Of a stretch of DNA of 64,000 nucleotides, positions 37,080-50,034 are shown in pieces. The notes below the pieces were generated by a model, which was not told where the DNA came from, made no database searches, and worked only from the letters and a program-made list of their open reading frames with translations. A program made the position numbers and the translations under genes. This stretch comes from Erigeron canadensis (taxonomy: Eukaryota; Streptophyta; Magnoliopsida; Asterales; Asteraceae): NCBI RefSeq assembly GCF_010389155.1, contig NC_057763.1, forward strand, positions 31,602,645-31,666,644. Direction: 5' to 3'. Numbering within the stretch: position 1 is the stretch's first letter; every line of letters begins with the position of its first letter.

Positions 37080-40000
37080 CCGCTACCCGGTAGTAGCATA
37101 AGACATATTCTATATTTTTTTCGGATAGTGATCCTCTAAAATTGTTTTCAACTTTATTAGTAATGTTGAAAACATCTTGACATTTGGATTAAAATCAAAT
37201 GTCAAGAAGCTTGACTATTAATTTTAATCTAATGGTCAAGATTATCAACTTTACTAGTAAAATTACCTAAAGGATCTCTCAAACCGGTATCCTCCCAAGA
37301 CTCTCATAAATCACATTGTACAGTTCCAAAATTAGCATAAATATTCTTCTAATACTACAATATGATAAACTATGGATTATACTCAATTTTTTAAAAATTT
37401 TGTTTTATCTATTAATGTTCTATATGTTAGCATAAAAATCTATCAATTCCCAATTATAAAAGTGTGAATCATATTTTCAGCCCTTTTAATACAATCTTAT
37501 TAGGACGTGCAAAATTTATATGTCAACCAATTATAGAAAGTGAAGTACATTATAATAAGTCTATAACTAGCTATGACAATGTACAATACATGGTTTTGGG
37601 TTCACACATTTAACGATGTATATAAATTACTACAAGTCTTGTAATTACTTTTGTTATATCTCCCAAATATATGTACAATGGTACGTGGATATACGATTCT
37701 TTAGTGTAGAAAAAGCACTTAAAAAACATGCTCTTTTTTGTTTAGGGTTTATACTTTATACACTAATGTGCAGAAAAAGTACTTGAAAGTGAAACTAAAA
37801 ATGAAAATGACCATAAGATCTTTCTCTTTTTTTTCAAGATAGATATATATACAGTAATGTGTTGAAAAAGTGCTCGAAAATGGAAATGACAAAAGCATCT
37901 CTTATTTTTGTATCTTAAAACAATATAATCAGTGGCACTAAACTCTACACAAACATGTGCTTTGTGAAAATAAATCAAATTATAAGTTTATAACCTAACG
38001 TCCTAACTATTATAAAATCTTGTTTGGCATTTTATAGCATAATACGTACTTGAACAATAGTAACCAATGCTAACTAAAGGATACCGAACAATATGGTCCA
38101 AACATTACCAAGTAGTGGTATTAGGCATTATGGACCACGTCAGCATGATTTATTGGTGCTATAAAGCACTTTTGTCACTAGAAAGTATATTCTACTTTGA
38201 CGTTTTCTTATCTTCCAAATTCCAATTTTGTGTCACATTCAATTTTCACCTCCAAGTTTGTTAGGTAAGCACGTTAGATTTCTTTTGAGTTAGGTATGCA
38301 CGTATAGCCGTTAACAATACTCATCAGTTTTAAAATTGATAGCCGTTTACAATACTCATCAGTTTTAAATTTGACTTTTAAACAAGAGTGAGCAAGAAAA
38401 CCGAAACATCAAAACAAGATGTATACCGTTATTGATGTATCGTACGAATGAGTATTCGGTTATGGTACTGATTTTGGAAGCAAGGAGTTTGATACCGGCC
38501 AGTTTGGTATCGTTTTAATAAAAACGAAGCGGGTTCTAATTAGAATGTGGATGGTTTTTAAGGTCATGTTAATTATTACCCATACCTGACACACTAATCA
38601 AAAAATATACCCAAGATTAAAAAAAAAGACTCGTTTATTATTAAATTAGTATAGATCTTTAGTACGTAGATTGTACCATAATACTTGCACTAAATAAGTA
38701 GTTAAACATAAAAGCCAATTTTTACCGTTAAAAAAAAAAACATAAAAGTCATTCATGTGATCACATGGTCCAATAATGTAAGGGGTTAACAAAATATACC
38801 TTGGTTAAAAACTTGTCAACGACAAATAAAATATGTATTTTTGATCCATATGTTAGGATGATGATTTATCGGGCAAAGAGCTATGTGGTGTGCGCTCTGA
38901 GTACCAATGTTGTACATGAGATTAAGGTTTTGCAATGGTAAAATACAATGCACCAAGCTATTAGGCGTTGCATCCAGTTTCTCAAAAAGACAGAAGCATT
39001 AAATTAAAAGCCGAGAAAGAAGATAAAATGACCTAATTTGAAAAAAACTCAATCACTTTCGTTGATCAAGATTCGAAAAAAAGACCAGATTAAGAGCTAG
39101 GTTAGGTCCACAAATGCTCGTTACCTACTCGCCGCTCCGCCAAAGAGCGTAAGCGACAGTCATCACTTAACTGATGCTTGTCACTTAAGCTGAACGGTAT
39201 GAGGCGACTAAGCCTCTTAGGCCCCCTATCCTTTCACCCATGTGTTGCCTAGAGCAGTGCCCAAACAGATGACTTGGCTGGTGACAAACCCTTTAATGAC
39301 CAAAATCAATTTGCTAAGAATTTACAGAGTATGGAAGCTCAACGTATTGTACGATTCAAACAATTAAAAAGATGTCACATTGTTCAGGTCTTCTTACCAT
39401 ATCAGATAGTCTTATTCTATATATATATATTTTTTAAGAGTTTTGAACTCTTAAGTAGCATCTCATGGTGTAAGCCCATTTACAAAAAGAAACTCCATAC
39501 CGTATAGAGAGTGAGGTTTATGTTTTATGTTTTATTTTTTATCTATCTACCAATAAACTAAAACAGGATTGACATATTTTTGAAACGACATGTGGCGTAA
39601 TTCTTGATCGACACGTGTCTATTTAATTTATTTATTTTGTTAAATTAACTTTTTTTGTTGTATAAAACTCAATTTTTCTATTAGACTTAAAATTAAAATC
39701 TAACTCTTGGATATTTAATACAAAAGATATTATAATCTTATTAGATTGATTATTTCCTCATTAATAAATTGTTTCCTTTTCTTTTTCAATTCTTCAACTC
39801 CTAATATTAATACTAATTATAATAAGTTATTAACATGAAAGACTTCAAAAATTTGAGTTTATGGTCTGAAATCACAAGGTTATTTGTTATCATCCACTAT
39901 GCCTAGAAGTTCCGCTTTTGATGTGGTTCTAAAAGTTTAAGGTAAATCTTAAATTCTAACTAAACATATATTATATTTATCATTACTGTTTATTATAATT

Positions 40001-40700
40001 TAGCTTCGATCATCGATTTACCTTAACAACGATTTATTTCATACTCATGAATCATGTATGAGGCATATTCGAATTTCTTTATGATACAATCTATATAGCT
40101 ATCGTACATCGTACAGAAATTATGACTAGTAGTATATAATAAAAGAAGTTGCCCCTATGTTGAAAGTTACATGGAAGGAATGTTTAAACTACTCTCCCAT
40201 GAAAAACAACCCTAAATCTAAAACATGACAACCATCAAAACTCTCTTTTTCACACACATCGGCTCTCTTACATGATTTCACACACAACGTTAACATATAA
40301 GCCTGTATTATGATATCCATTGCGACGTAGATAATATTCTAGTATATATATTAAAAAAGAAGACATAGAGAATATAGACTTGGTAGGGTCAAGAGTCTAT
40401 GGCAATGGTTTGTACATACAAGCTTCATCAAAAGTCCAAACCCAAGTCATGATCCATGGGGACGTATAAGGACACGTAATGCGATGATGAGCCAATGAAG
40501 GAAGCAACACTCCACCAATCAAATATAATTACCCCCTGTTCCAACAAAATAGATCAACAAAGTCACAACTCACAAACACCATAAATAAATAAATAAATAC
40601 CAATTAAGTAAAATTAAAAACACAAACTGATCGATTTGTATTTTTTTTTTTTGCATTTCATAAATATCAATCGAAATTCAATACTTCAATACTACTAGTA
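37080..40700. other. intergenic, AT-rich
   Basis: No gene is supported. A 35-bp unit (TAGCCGTTAACAATACTCATC..) is tandemly duplicated at 38305-38374. About 39110-39260 is GC-richer than its surroundings and may be a decayed transposon. Short open frames such as 39274-39507 have no recognisable family. Confidence 0.5.
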
Positions 40701-41008
40701 AGCATAAAAAATTGAAACAGAAAGTAACAGTTCTTCACGTTACTACTACTTGCTTGTTCTTAATTCCTTCCATTTCTCACTCATCTCACCACTCACACGT
40801 ACTGTGTATCTATCTGTATCTATCTATCTACAGTAGTCACAATTTAAACGTTTGATTCCGTTCAATTTCACACAATACCTGAATCTCTTTCTTTCTTTCT
40901 TTTATTCTTCTGTAAGTCTGCTCATCATTTCTTTTTCAGATTTCTAATTCCGTCACTTATTAAGTTATAATATGATTCAAGTTATATATATATATATATA
41001 TCTTATTA

Positions 41009-41107
41009 AAGGAAGCAGTCTCTCTACCTTCGTGTAGAGGTAATACTGTCTGCAGCTTACCTCCCCCTTACCCGTGCAGGGATTGGGTCCTGTTGTTGTT
41101 GTTGTTA
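41009..41107 (+). mobile_element. Au-SINE-like 3' fragment
   Basis: The sequence CAGTCTCTCTACCTTCG..CCTCCCCCTTACCC..GGGATTGGGTCC ends in (GTT)n, the hallmark of the plant Au SINE family 3' end. The tRNA-like head is missing, so it is 5'-truncated or diverged. Confidence 0.6.
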
Positions 41108-41271
41108 TATTCAATTTTCGATATGCTAAGTTAGGTTTGTTTTGATATATATAGTTAGGTAAGCTATACTATTAGTCTTAGAGATATCGTAAGCTCGGTT
41201 TTTCTGGTAGCTTCTTAAGCTTGTTTCTGTGAATTAGGTTCGAAATTAGTTTTTTAGGTATATAATTGTAG

Positions 41272-41576
41272 GGGAAAAGTATATATGTGTGTATGTAACT
41301 TGTGACCAGCTATTATTGTATGAAATAAACTTTAGTCGGGTTCATTGTATGTAAGTAAACCTGTTTAAACTGAATGAATCGTGTAAGCAAGCTGATGTGG
41401 AGGTCTCTCATTGGGCCATGTATCGGGCCATGTATCAGATGCCTGGGGGTGCCACGTTGATTTTTTACACGATTCATTCAGTTTTAGCAGGTTACTTACA
41501 TACAATGAACCCGACTAAAGTTTCTTTCATACAATAGTAGCTGGTCACAAGTTACATACACACAGATACTTTTCCC
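41272..41576. mobile_element. Mutator-type fold-back MITE
   Basis: Two inverted arms of about 110 bp (41272-41387 and 41466-41576), nearly identical, start GGGAAAAGTAT and surround a loop of about 80 bp. A 9-bp direct repeat TAATTGTAG lies at 41263-41271 and 41577-41585. Long TIRs starting with G and a 9-bp TSD are diagnostic of Mutator-like elements. It lies in the 5' UTR intron of the kinase gene. Confidence 0.85.
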
Positions 41577-42111
41577 TAATTGTAGGTGTTTTTGTTTATA
41601 TGAATTAACAGCATTGCAGCTTATTAGTATATGAATAACCTAAGAATATTTAATTGTATCTAACTTGTCGGGTTTTGCTATTTTTTTGTATTTGATGAAC
41701 TTTCTTCGCTATGTAGCCGGTGTTTTTTGTTGATGCGGCAGCCGTATAGGTTGCCACATCATCAAAAACGGTATGACGTCACCGGTCTACAAGTTGTAAG
41801 AGGTCAGATATCTTAAAATGGTAAAATTTGGAAGTTTGATACATAAACTGATAAAAGCAAGTTTAAATTTGTATACATGGTATAGCAAAACGTGACAAGT
41901 TGGATTCATTTAGAAACAGTGAACTATGTATGCATCGGTTTGGCTACAATGATTAAGTGTAATTTTAAGGCAATGACCGGAAGTAATAGTTAATATACTG
42001 GATGTTGCTGCACTATATTTAGCATTTCACTTCTTTTGACTAAGTGTTTGATTGATTTGGTTTCCCTATGGTTCATGAAATGTGTAAATTTTCAGGTCTG
42101 TCGTTACTTGA

Positions 42112-45100
42112 ATGGCGGCAATACTAGCTTCTAACAGCTGCTATTGCCGTGATGTGCAATCGGTAAATCAAGGGAGAACACCGGAAAATCTCAGCTTCTC
42201 AAGATCTGTTTCTATCCAGAAACTAGATAGGCATGAGTGTACTACTTTCCATAAAGTTGAGAGGTTTCGCAGGTTTCATGTTGAAATGCGTCAGACAGAA
42301 TCCCCGACAAATTTTGGTACTAATGGTCGGCCTGTAAAGTTGGATACAAATGGTCAACCTGTGAAGTTGGGTGCTAATGGTAAACCGGTGAATTTGGGTC
42401 CCAATGGCCAACCTATAAAGTTGGGAAGCAAAGGTCAGCCGATCACTATGATTCCCACCAGCGAGGTCGGAAATAATAAGCCTATATCCAAACAAAGAGT
42501 CGGAACAGTGAACGGAACAGCGAACGGATCAACACGAGCTGTTAATGGGACAAGTCTTGTTAAGAGAGAACCCACACCACCATTAGTTAAGTCTGTAAAA
42601 GTTAAAGAGTTTGCATTCCCACCTTCTGATGAATTGAAGGTCTTGCCATCAGATGAAAGTTTCAGCTGGGCAAATGAAAATTATAATTCCGTTCAAAGAT
42701 CAATAGACGTGTGGTCTTTTGTTCTTTCTCTGCGTGTTCGTGTTCTGTTGGACAATGCTAAGTGGGCATATCCTGGAGGCTTCACAGAAGACAAACAGGT
42801 TCAAATGGTGGATAATATATATAATTATGCTTTGGTTATTGCTGTCAGTTTACTTACTTTGGTATGCGTATCTAGAAAAGCAGAAGAAGAAAAACAGCTG
42901 CATGGTTAAGAGAGCGGGTGCTTCAACTTGGTCCAACTTTCATTAAACTTGGGCAGTTATCTTCAACAAGATCAGATCTATTTCCCCGTGAATTTGTTGA
43001 CGAGCTTGCTAAATTACAGGTATCGCTTCCCTTCTTTGCATATAACTTCTAGCACAAGTCTATTGTAATTTTGTAATGTCAATTCTGATATATATATATA
43101 TTTTTGTTGATCATGACATGTGATTCAGGACAGAGTTCCAGCTTTCTCGCCAGCAAAAGCAAAAGGTTTCATTGAGAAAGAGTTAGGAGCTCCAGTTGAT
43201 GTAATCTTCAAGGTGTTTGAAGAGCGACCAATTGCAGCTGCTAGTCTTGGACAGGTGAAGTCTATAGTCTTTTTTTTTTTTCTTTTTTTTCTTTTACTTT
43301 AGTCAAATAGAGAAGAAGCCATTATGATGTTTTTCCTTAATACATGGATCTTATAAAATTTATGATTAGGTACATCGTGCGATACTACATAATGGAGAGA
43401 AAGTAGTTGTTAAAGTTCAAAGACCTGGTCTGAAGAAACTTTTTGACATCGATTTAAGTGAGTGCACGTCTTACATCATTACCTACTGTGTTGTGTTTTT
43501 AACTGTGACTCAATTACATACTCTTTTCTACCAGAGAACTTAAAGCTAGTAGCAGAGTATTTTCAAAGAAGTGAATCTCTTGGTGGCCCAACAAGGGATT
43601 GGATAGGCATCTATGATGAATGTGAAAAGTAAGTACCCATCATTGATCAATGATCATTTATAAATTGTAGCATAAGAATTAAATTAATATTTTGTGTATT
43701 ATGTTTATTTTTATTTTTTGTAACTTTGTCTTGGTGTACCTAAACTGATTGATTCAAATTCCTGGCTGCATTGTTTTTCAGGATCTTGTACCAGGAGATT
43801 GATTATATCAATGAAGGGAAAAATGCTGACAGATTTCGTCGTGATTTCCGTAATATAAAGTGGGTCCGAGTGCCTGTATGTTTCTTTCTCGATTCTTCAT
43901 TTGGCTTACCTCTTGCAATAGCTCACCTTATAGAATGTATAATACTTTAGTTACAATTCAGTTTACACTAATGTACAAAGAAATTCAGGAAAAGAGAAGA
44001 TAGTTGAAATAAGTATAACAGAATTCCATGTTTTTCCCTTCTTAATGTAATTTGATACTGTGCAGCAAGTATTCTGGGATTATACTGCAACAAAGGTGCT
44101 GACATTGGAGTATGTTCCAGGTCTTAATCTGAACTATGTTATTCGCTGGAGTTATGTACTAGATTATCATGGTCAAATTTTAAAAAGTGCTTCTGTGTTT
44201 GAACTGTGTGAAACAGGCATCAAGATCAATAATTTAGATGTGATAAAAGAAAGGGGTTACAGTCGATCTCAAATTTCTTCACATGCCATTGAAGCATACT
44301 TGATTCAGGTATAAACCTCTCTTTTATTTTTCACTATTTATTGGATTTTTCTTGAATTTGTGTATACTATGCGTCTATGCAGATACTGAGAACAGGTTTC
44401 TTTCATGCTGATCCTCATCCTGGAAATCTTGCTATTGACGTGGATGAATCACTAATCTATTATGACTTTGGCATGATGGGGGAGATTAAGTCCTTTACAA
44501 GAGACAGATTGATGGATCTTTTTTATGCAGTCTATGAAAAAGATGCAAAAAAGGTATAGAACTTTGTGTTTTTCCTCATGCTTGCTTATACCGTATAGTA
44601 ATAACCCATTCCTGATTCGGTTTCTGCTATCATGCAGGTTATGAACAGTTTAATAAGTCTTGAAGCACTTCAACCTACTGGAGACTTATCACCGGTTTGT
44701 ACAATACAATATTTTATTTGAATTTCATGTATTAGATTATGATGCAATCTGCTTGCATTGCACTACAACCAGTCAAACCAAGAACACAAAACGAAACTGA
44801 AATCGGATTCTTAATAATTCTCAAACTCAAAACTCAAAAAGCTGTCTTATAATTGAAAACAGCCCATATATAAATACTAGCCCTAAGGCTACAAACAAGG
44901 ACTTAAGGAAAGAAACAAGTATCTTCTGAAACAACTGCAACATATCTTAGTTTGAAATAGCGTGTGGTGACCCGTGGCGATAAGGTCCCTGAGGCAACAA
45001 GCGTGGCGTTGCGAGTGCAACACGTATTCGCGGCGACAGTTTCTACAAATATGCTAATACTCTACATGTAACAATTGAATACCAAAAGATAACATTCCAT

Positions 45101-47006
45101 ATCATAAGAAAAGACAATAGTTTGTGATTTCAAATCACCAAATCATAATAGGTTGCGATTCTACGACACCAATGTATAATAAGTAGAAAACAAAACATAA
45201 AAGTGACTAATAGACTTGAAATTGAAAGTTGAAATCAAAACATAAAGAAAATAACTGCCCAAAAAAGTGAAAACATAACTTTGTACATGTTGCGACGCAA
45301 CGGACGCAACACGCAACACTCGCAACGGGCATGTAGCGCTCGCAACATGTAACCTGGTCGCCACACCCTTGGCGTTGCGCCCTAGGGTCGCAACATGCAA
45401 CGCAACGCCTGTTGCACGCCATTTTAAACCAAGCAACATATAAAACATCACGATAGATAAAAGCTAATAATAGGAAAATAACCAATTCCAGTTGAGAATA
45501 AATCCCTTGACCTTGGGCTTATCCTGGATCTTTGACTTGTTGCCTGCACAGGCCCACAGTCCACAATAAGTCCATGAGCCCAGTCTGAGTCCATTGCATC
45601 AGATTATATTAGCAACTGTCTCTTATTCATACCTGATTATTGTACATTCAAATCATAGGTTAGGAGATCGATACAATACTTTTTAGATAACTTGCTAAGC
45701 CAGTCACCCGATCAGGAGCAGACATTGGCTGCAATAGGCGAGGTATACATTTGATACACACTCGATAGTACTTTTTTACTTTTCATTTTGTTGATATTAA
45801 GTGGTTCATTTTCATTTTTTGCAGGATTTATTTTCTATAGCAACAGATCAACCTTTCCGGTTCCCATCCACCTTCACTTTTGTAATCAGGGCATTTTCTA
45901 CTCTGGAAGGTGATCTTTTTTTTTTCCATCCTTCACGCTCTCTGTACCTGTGTGTGTGTCTAGCCCACCTCACTGGATGTATATATGTCTCTTTCTAGGA
46001 ATTGGTTACTCACTCGATCCAGATTTTTCATTTGTCAAAATTGCCGCACCTTATGCACAGGTTAGATATCTTTATTTGATGTTACAATGCTTGCTAGTTT
46101 CAGCAAAAAAAAAAAGCAGCTTTTTTTAGTCCATGTGAGGTCATATTCTTACATCATTCATATGACCATATTTCTTCTTACAGGAGCTGTTAGATCTCAA
46201 ACAACAGCGGCCCAGTGGAACACAACTCGTTGCTGAAATGCGAAAACAAGCTGATGATGTAAGTTACTTCAACCATTATCCCTATATTTTTTTAGATGTT
46301 ACATCCTCCTACATTTTAGAAATATAAAGTCAGAGATGGAAAAATGGGTGGGTTGGGTAACTGATCAAAGTGGATATTTTTTATTTAACTCATCATTAGA
46401 AAGAGAGATATCCTGAATTGACCCAATCATTAGTAAATGGGTCAAGAATGCAACCTCTAATAAAAATGATAATGTTAGATGCTAAAAACAGCATGTCTAA
46501 TAAATTCACAGGTAAGATCAAACACCGTGTCAATGCCTTACAGAGTTCAGCGGATTGAAGAGTTTGTGAAACAACTAGAAGTAGGAGACCTTAAACTTCG
46601 TGTGAGAGTCTTAGAGGTATGTTACCTTATTTGCCTATTTTCAACTTCCTCTTTTTATCTTCTTTCTGTAATCATTTTATAATTTTCCAAATTTATCAGT
46701 CTGAGCGAGCAGCTAAAAAGGCAACAATATTGCAAATGGCAACCATGTACACAGTTTTGGGGGGAACCCTTGTAAACATCGGGGTCACATTTAGCACCCA
46801 AGGCAGCCAACTTGTAGCAAATGGGTCATTTGTTGCTGCAGGTGAACTTCAATTCTATGTGCATTGTTTCACATTGCAGTTAATATTACTCGTGAATATG
46901 TGTCCGATAAATAACAATTCCCATTAATGCAGGTATTTTTATAGCGCTGCTTATTAGGTCCATGCAAAGGGTGAAGAAACTTGATAAATTTGAAAAGATG
47001 ATTTAG
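42112..47006 (+). CDS. ABC1K8: chloroplast ABC1-type atypical kinase, ABC1K8/OSA1-like
   Basis: Seventeen coding exons join in frame into 744 residues: 42112-42798, 42876-43019, 43129-43254, 43370-43457, 43535-43628, 43782-43875, 44066-44120, 44217-44308, 44383-44553, 44638-44694, 45659-45742, 45825-45909, 45999-46060, 46184-46258, 46512-46616, 46700-46841, 46933-47006. All introns are GT-AG. ABC1/UbiB kinase landmarks are present: KLGQ at 253-256, the Ala-rich AAASLGQV, Lys334 in VVVKVQRPG, HADPHPGN at 468-475 and DFG at 488-490. Two hydrophobic segments lie near the C-terminus (LGGTLVNIGVTF.. and GIFIALLIRS). The order and wording agree closely with Arabidopsis ABC1K8 (OSA1, At5g64940), a chloroplast-envelope protein linked to oxidative-stress and heavy-metal response and to plastid lipids. 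The N-terminal part is Ser/Arg-rich, as in transit peptides, and carries five 9-residue repeats at about 70-114. Intron 10 holds an 862-bp solo LTR. Confidence 0.92.
44740..45601 (-). mobile_element. 862-bp solo LTR in intron 10 of the ABC1-like kinase
   Basis: The segment runs TGATGCAAT...ATTGCATCA and is flanked by GATTA at 44735-44739 and 45602-45606. A TATA-like TATTTATATATGG on the minus strand suggests that orientation. The middle (about 44960-45420) is unusually rich in GTTGCG/CGCAAC words. No internal retroelement sequence remains. Confidence 0.8.
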
Positions 47007-47264
47007 CTTTAGAAAGATCATTTAGGCTCAATTAATTGAAGTCCCTATATAGCATTTTTTTATAACCAATATGTATATTTTGTATACACAAAACTGTATA
47101 GAAAATAAAATATAGCTCAATGGAAATTACTACGATATATATTTTGGAACTTCATTGTTCTGTTCAACTTCTGATAATGCTGGCTCTCATAATCAGCAGA
47201 AAAAGGCTTGGTCAAAGCCTCAAAGGTGTAGATACTTTATGCTAACTTTACGAGGAGCGTAAGC

Positions 47265-47421
47265 CCACCAGGCTAAAAAAAGTCAAACCCCGACCAGAGT
47301 CGCCGCTAATACTGCGGGCCCCCATGTCCTTGATGGCAAATCTGGCAGAGAAAATAGCGGGCCAGAGTATTAGCGGCGACGTTGCTGCAAATACCTTGGT
47401 CGGGTTGACTTTTGGCTGGTG
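47265..47421. repeat. GC-rich hairpin downstream of the kinase gene
   Basis: The left arm 47265-47314 (CCACCAGGCT..GTCGCCGCTAATACTG) pairs with the right arm 47365-47421, which has an extra 15-16 nt in the middle (GTTGCTGCAAATACC). The loop is about 50 bp. It lies 260 bp after the stop codon of the ABC1-like kinase. It is probably a fold-back or MITE remnant; no clear TSD was found. Confidence 0.75.
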
Positions 47422-48051
47422 GTGTTACCATGTGCCTAACTTTATCTGTAGAGATTCACAAGTCATCTATGACATTTGTTTACCTTCTATCTATAAAACA
47501 ATCATGACTAGTCGAACATAATTCCTGGATTTAAGGACTCAATGACTAATCCTTTGATTTATAAACGATCCTGTCACTGTCAACTTATAATCTAACGTTC
47601 AGTCTTGTTAACTATCTGCTAACTCTAATGATATTCGAGTAACCAAGATTTCTTGGATGCTTGATTTTGATATCAACCACTATTTAACACTCTCATTTAC
47701 ATTAATGTTTTTTTTTTTACTTTTTGTCGATAACTTTTTATCATCTTTAACAACTTGACCATTAAACTTCCTTTGTTTTATTGTCTTTTTTTTTTTTTGC
47801 TCTAATGAAAATTTATCATCAGTTATTTCGATTCAAAGCACAAACAAAACGAAACGTAGTTGTATGACTTGTATCAACTTTTGTGCAAAATTCTTTCTAT
47901 GTGTTCTTGTCTTGAAAAAGAAAAAGTCAAGAAGGGGCATCCATAAAATATATGCTTTTAGAGGCGTCGGAAGTTGACAAAGGTGAGATACTACTCCCTA
48001 CTAAATCAAATAACTTTCTCTAACTTTTGGGGTCTTACTTGTAAAATACTA

Positions 48052-48305
48052 CTCCCTCCGTCCCATTTTAATTGTCCAATTTTGACTAATCAAGTCTTTT
48101 TCTTCTGATTTTGAACGTAAATATATTTGTTTGTGTTATATATTAAATGACGGAAGTTATATTAATGAAAAGTACATGTAAACTCAATCAATTCATATAT
48201 GTTATATCAAGTGTTATATAACACAAACAAAAATATTTACGGTCAAAGTTGAAAGAAGAAGACTCAAAAAGTTAAAATAAGACACTTAATATGGGACAGA
48301 GGGAG
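48052..48305. mobile_element. Stowaway (Tc1/mariner) MITE
   Basis: The 254-bp element has the classic Stowaway terminus CTCCCTCCGTCCCA and its reverse GGGACAGAGGGAG, flanked by TA on both sides (48050-48051, 48306-48307). Inner sequences are also complementary. Confidence 0.9.
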
Positions 48306-48736
48306 TATTAAAATTGAATCGGTATGGTTTAATTGGTTTATTACTGACCCGTATCTTTAATATATATCAAAACAAAACTCTTAATTCTAAATTTGAAAAA
48401 TATAAACCATTGATTGAATTTAATATTTTATTTTCCACCATCATATTGATAACATCATTAATAATCAAACAATAGATCAATAACACTTTTGATCCTTAAA
48501 CTTTTATATAAATGTATTATAAAGTCATTAATTATATTTATTCTAATTTAATAAATAGCTTAATTGAATACCACTTAATAACTTTGTTAACCATATCTTT
48601 ATAATAATAGTACTTTGAATTTAGATACCTTATAACTTTATACTATATGATGATGATGATGATATTATATTTCATGTATATAAAGTTTTTATATATATAT
48701 ATTTAAATTTAATGTCGTGTAACTAAGTATTTGATA

Positions 48737-49029
48737 GTCTTTGGGATTTAGCCTAACTGAACATTTAATGTCCCTGATGTCTTTCAGCCAAATGTTGGTC
48801 ACGGGTTCAAAACCTTTGAAAAGCATATTGGGAAGTTTTTGCCAATGAGGTGGAGCATGAGGGTTCTCTTTAGCATTAGCTAGTTTCCTTCAGAACGCTA
48901 GTGGGACTTCCACCGCCAGTCATGCTCTCGGATTGACTGTGTTGGTGACGTGGTCGATCTTTACCGGACAATGAAGAGGCATGCCGCTAAGTCCAATCAC
49001 CACTGCTGTTAAAAAAAAACAAAAAAAAT
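48737..49029 (+). mobile_element. SINE with 13-bp target-site duplication
   Basis: A tRNA-like head (TTTAGCCTAACTG; B-box-like GGTTCAAAACC near 48804) is followed by a body and an A-rich tail. The direct repeat TAAGTATTTGATA lies at 48724-48736 and 49030-49042. The body differs from the SINE at 5.5 kb, so this is a second family. Confidence 0.8.
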
Positions 49030-50034
49030 TAAGTATTTGATAAAATTTTAATTTAAGATGGGTTGATAAGTTAAATATAATATTTAAGTTTTGATAAAAA
49101 AAAAATTTATATATATTTAGGGGTTGGGTATTGTAAAACAAGTATTAAAGGAAAACAAATAATACAAGATTTTAACCCTTAGATCATGATTAAATTGATG
49201 CGCGAAGATTTACAAAGCAATTGATGCACGATGATTTTCATGATGCACGGTGATTTTCAGTGAAAAGAATCTTATTGTTTTATTTGTTTTATTTTAATAT
49301 TTGTTTTATTTTAACAAAAACCTATATATTTATGATATAATTGGTCAAGATTCCAAGCTACGTTACTTGTAAATGATTAATTTAATATAACGTGTGATGG
49401 TGTTTTGACTTTTGGGCGTGCAAATTCACTTGTCTACTCTTTTGTTGATGCACGTTAATACTTAAACTGGTATATATCCATCATCAAAATATTTACATGA
49501 ACTTAAATCTTTATTATTCAAGATCATTATTTTCACATATAACACGACAAACATATGAATAGCATTCCAACAATAATTATGATAAAATACCATGCTACTA
49601 AAAGCCTAAAACCGTTGAGATTTTGAGGCATAGTGAGCATGGATGTGTAATGATACAAATCCAAACTACTACTCTACTACATTATATTACCTATTGTATC
49701 TTATAGCACCGGTTTGTTGACGTTATGTTTATATGTTATCACTTTTCATACGACCCAACCATAAATCAAACCTAAACATAGACTCGTTATTCTAACCTTA
49801 ACATTTCATCAAAAAAGTTTTTTAGAAACGAAAATAGAATGGCAAAAGGGACCTAATTGTTTAGAAAGGTCAAAAGAGATATAACTAATCAAGTTGATAG
49901 AATCTCAATTCTTGAATTAAAATCAATAGTTGACTTTTCACTCTTCGAGTTGTTCCGACTTGAGTGAATCTTAATCTGTTCCATCCTTCAAGTTGTTTCT
50001 TACAAAAGCATGTATCACGGACCTTTGGGAATGG

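Larger units (their letters stand above)
40912..42095 (+). other. likely 5' UTR intron of the ABC1-like kinase gene
   Basis: A donor TTCT|GTAAGT at 40912 and an acceptor TTTTCAG at 42089-42095 frame this intron; the ATG at 42112 follows 16 nt later. The preceding CT-rich leader (40860-40911) is typical of plant 5' UTRs. The intron holds an Au-like SINE end and a fold-back MITE. Confidence 0.55.

Noticed and set aside
47324..47521. Open frame over the hairpin downstream of the kinase gene
   Set aside because: It is read through one arm of an inverted repeat and has no recognisable protein features.
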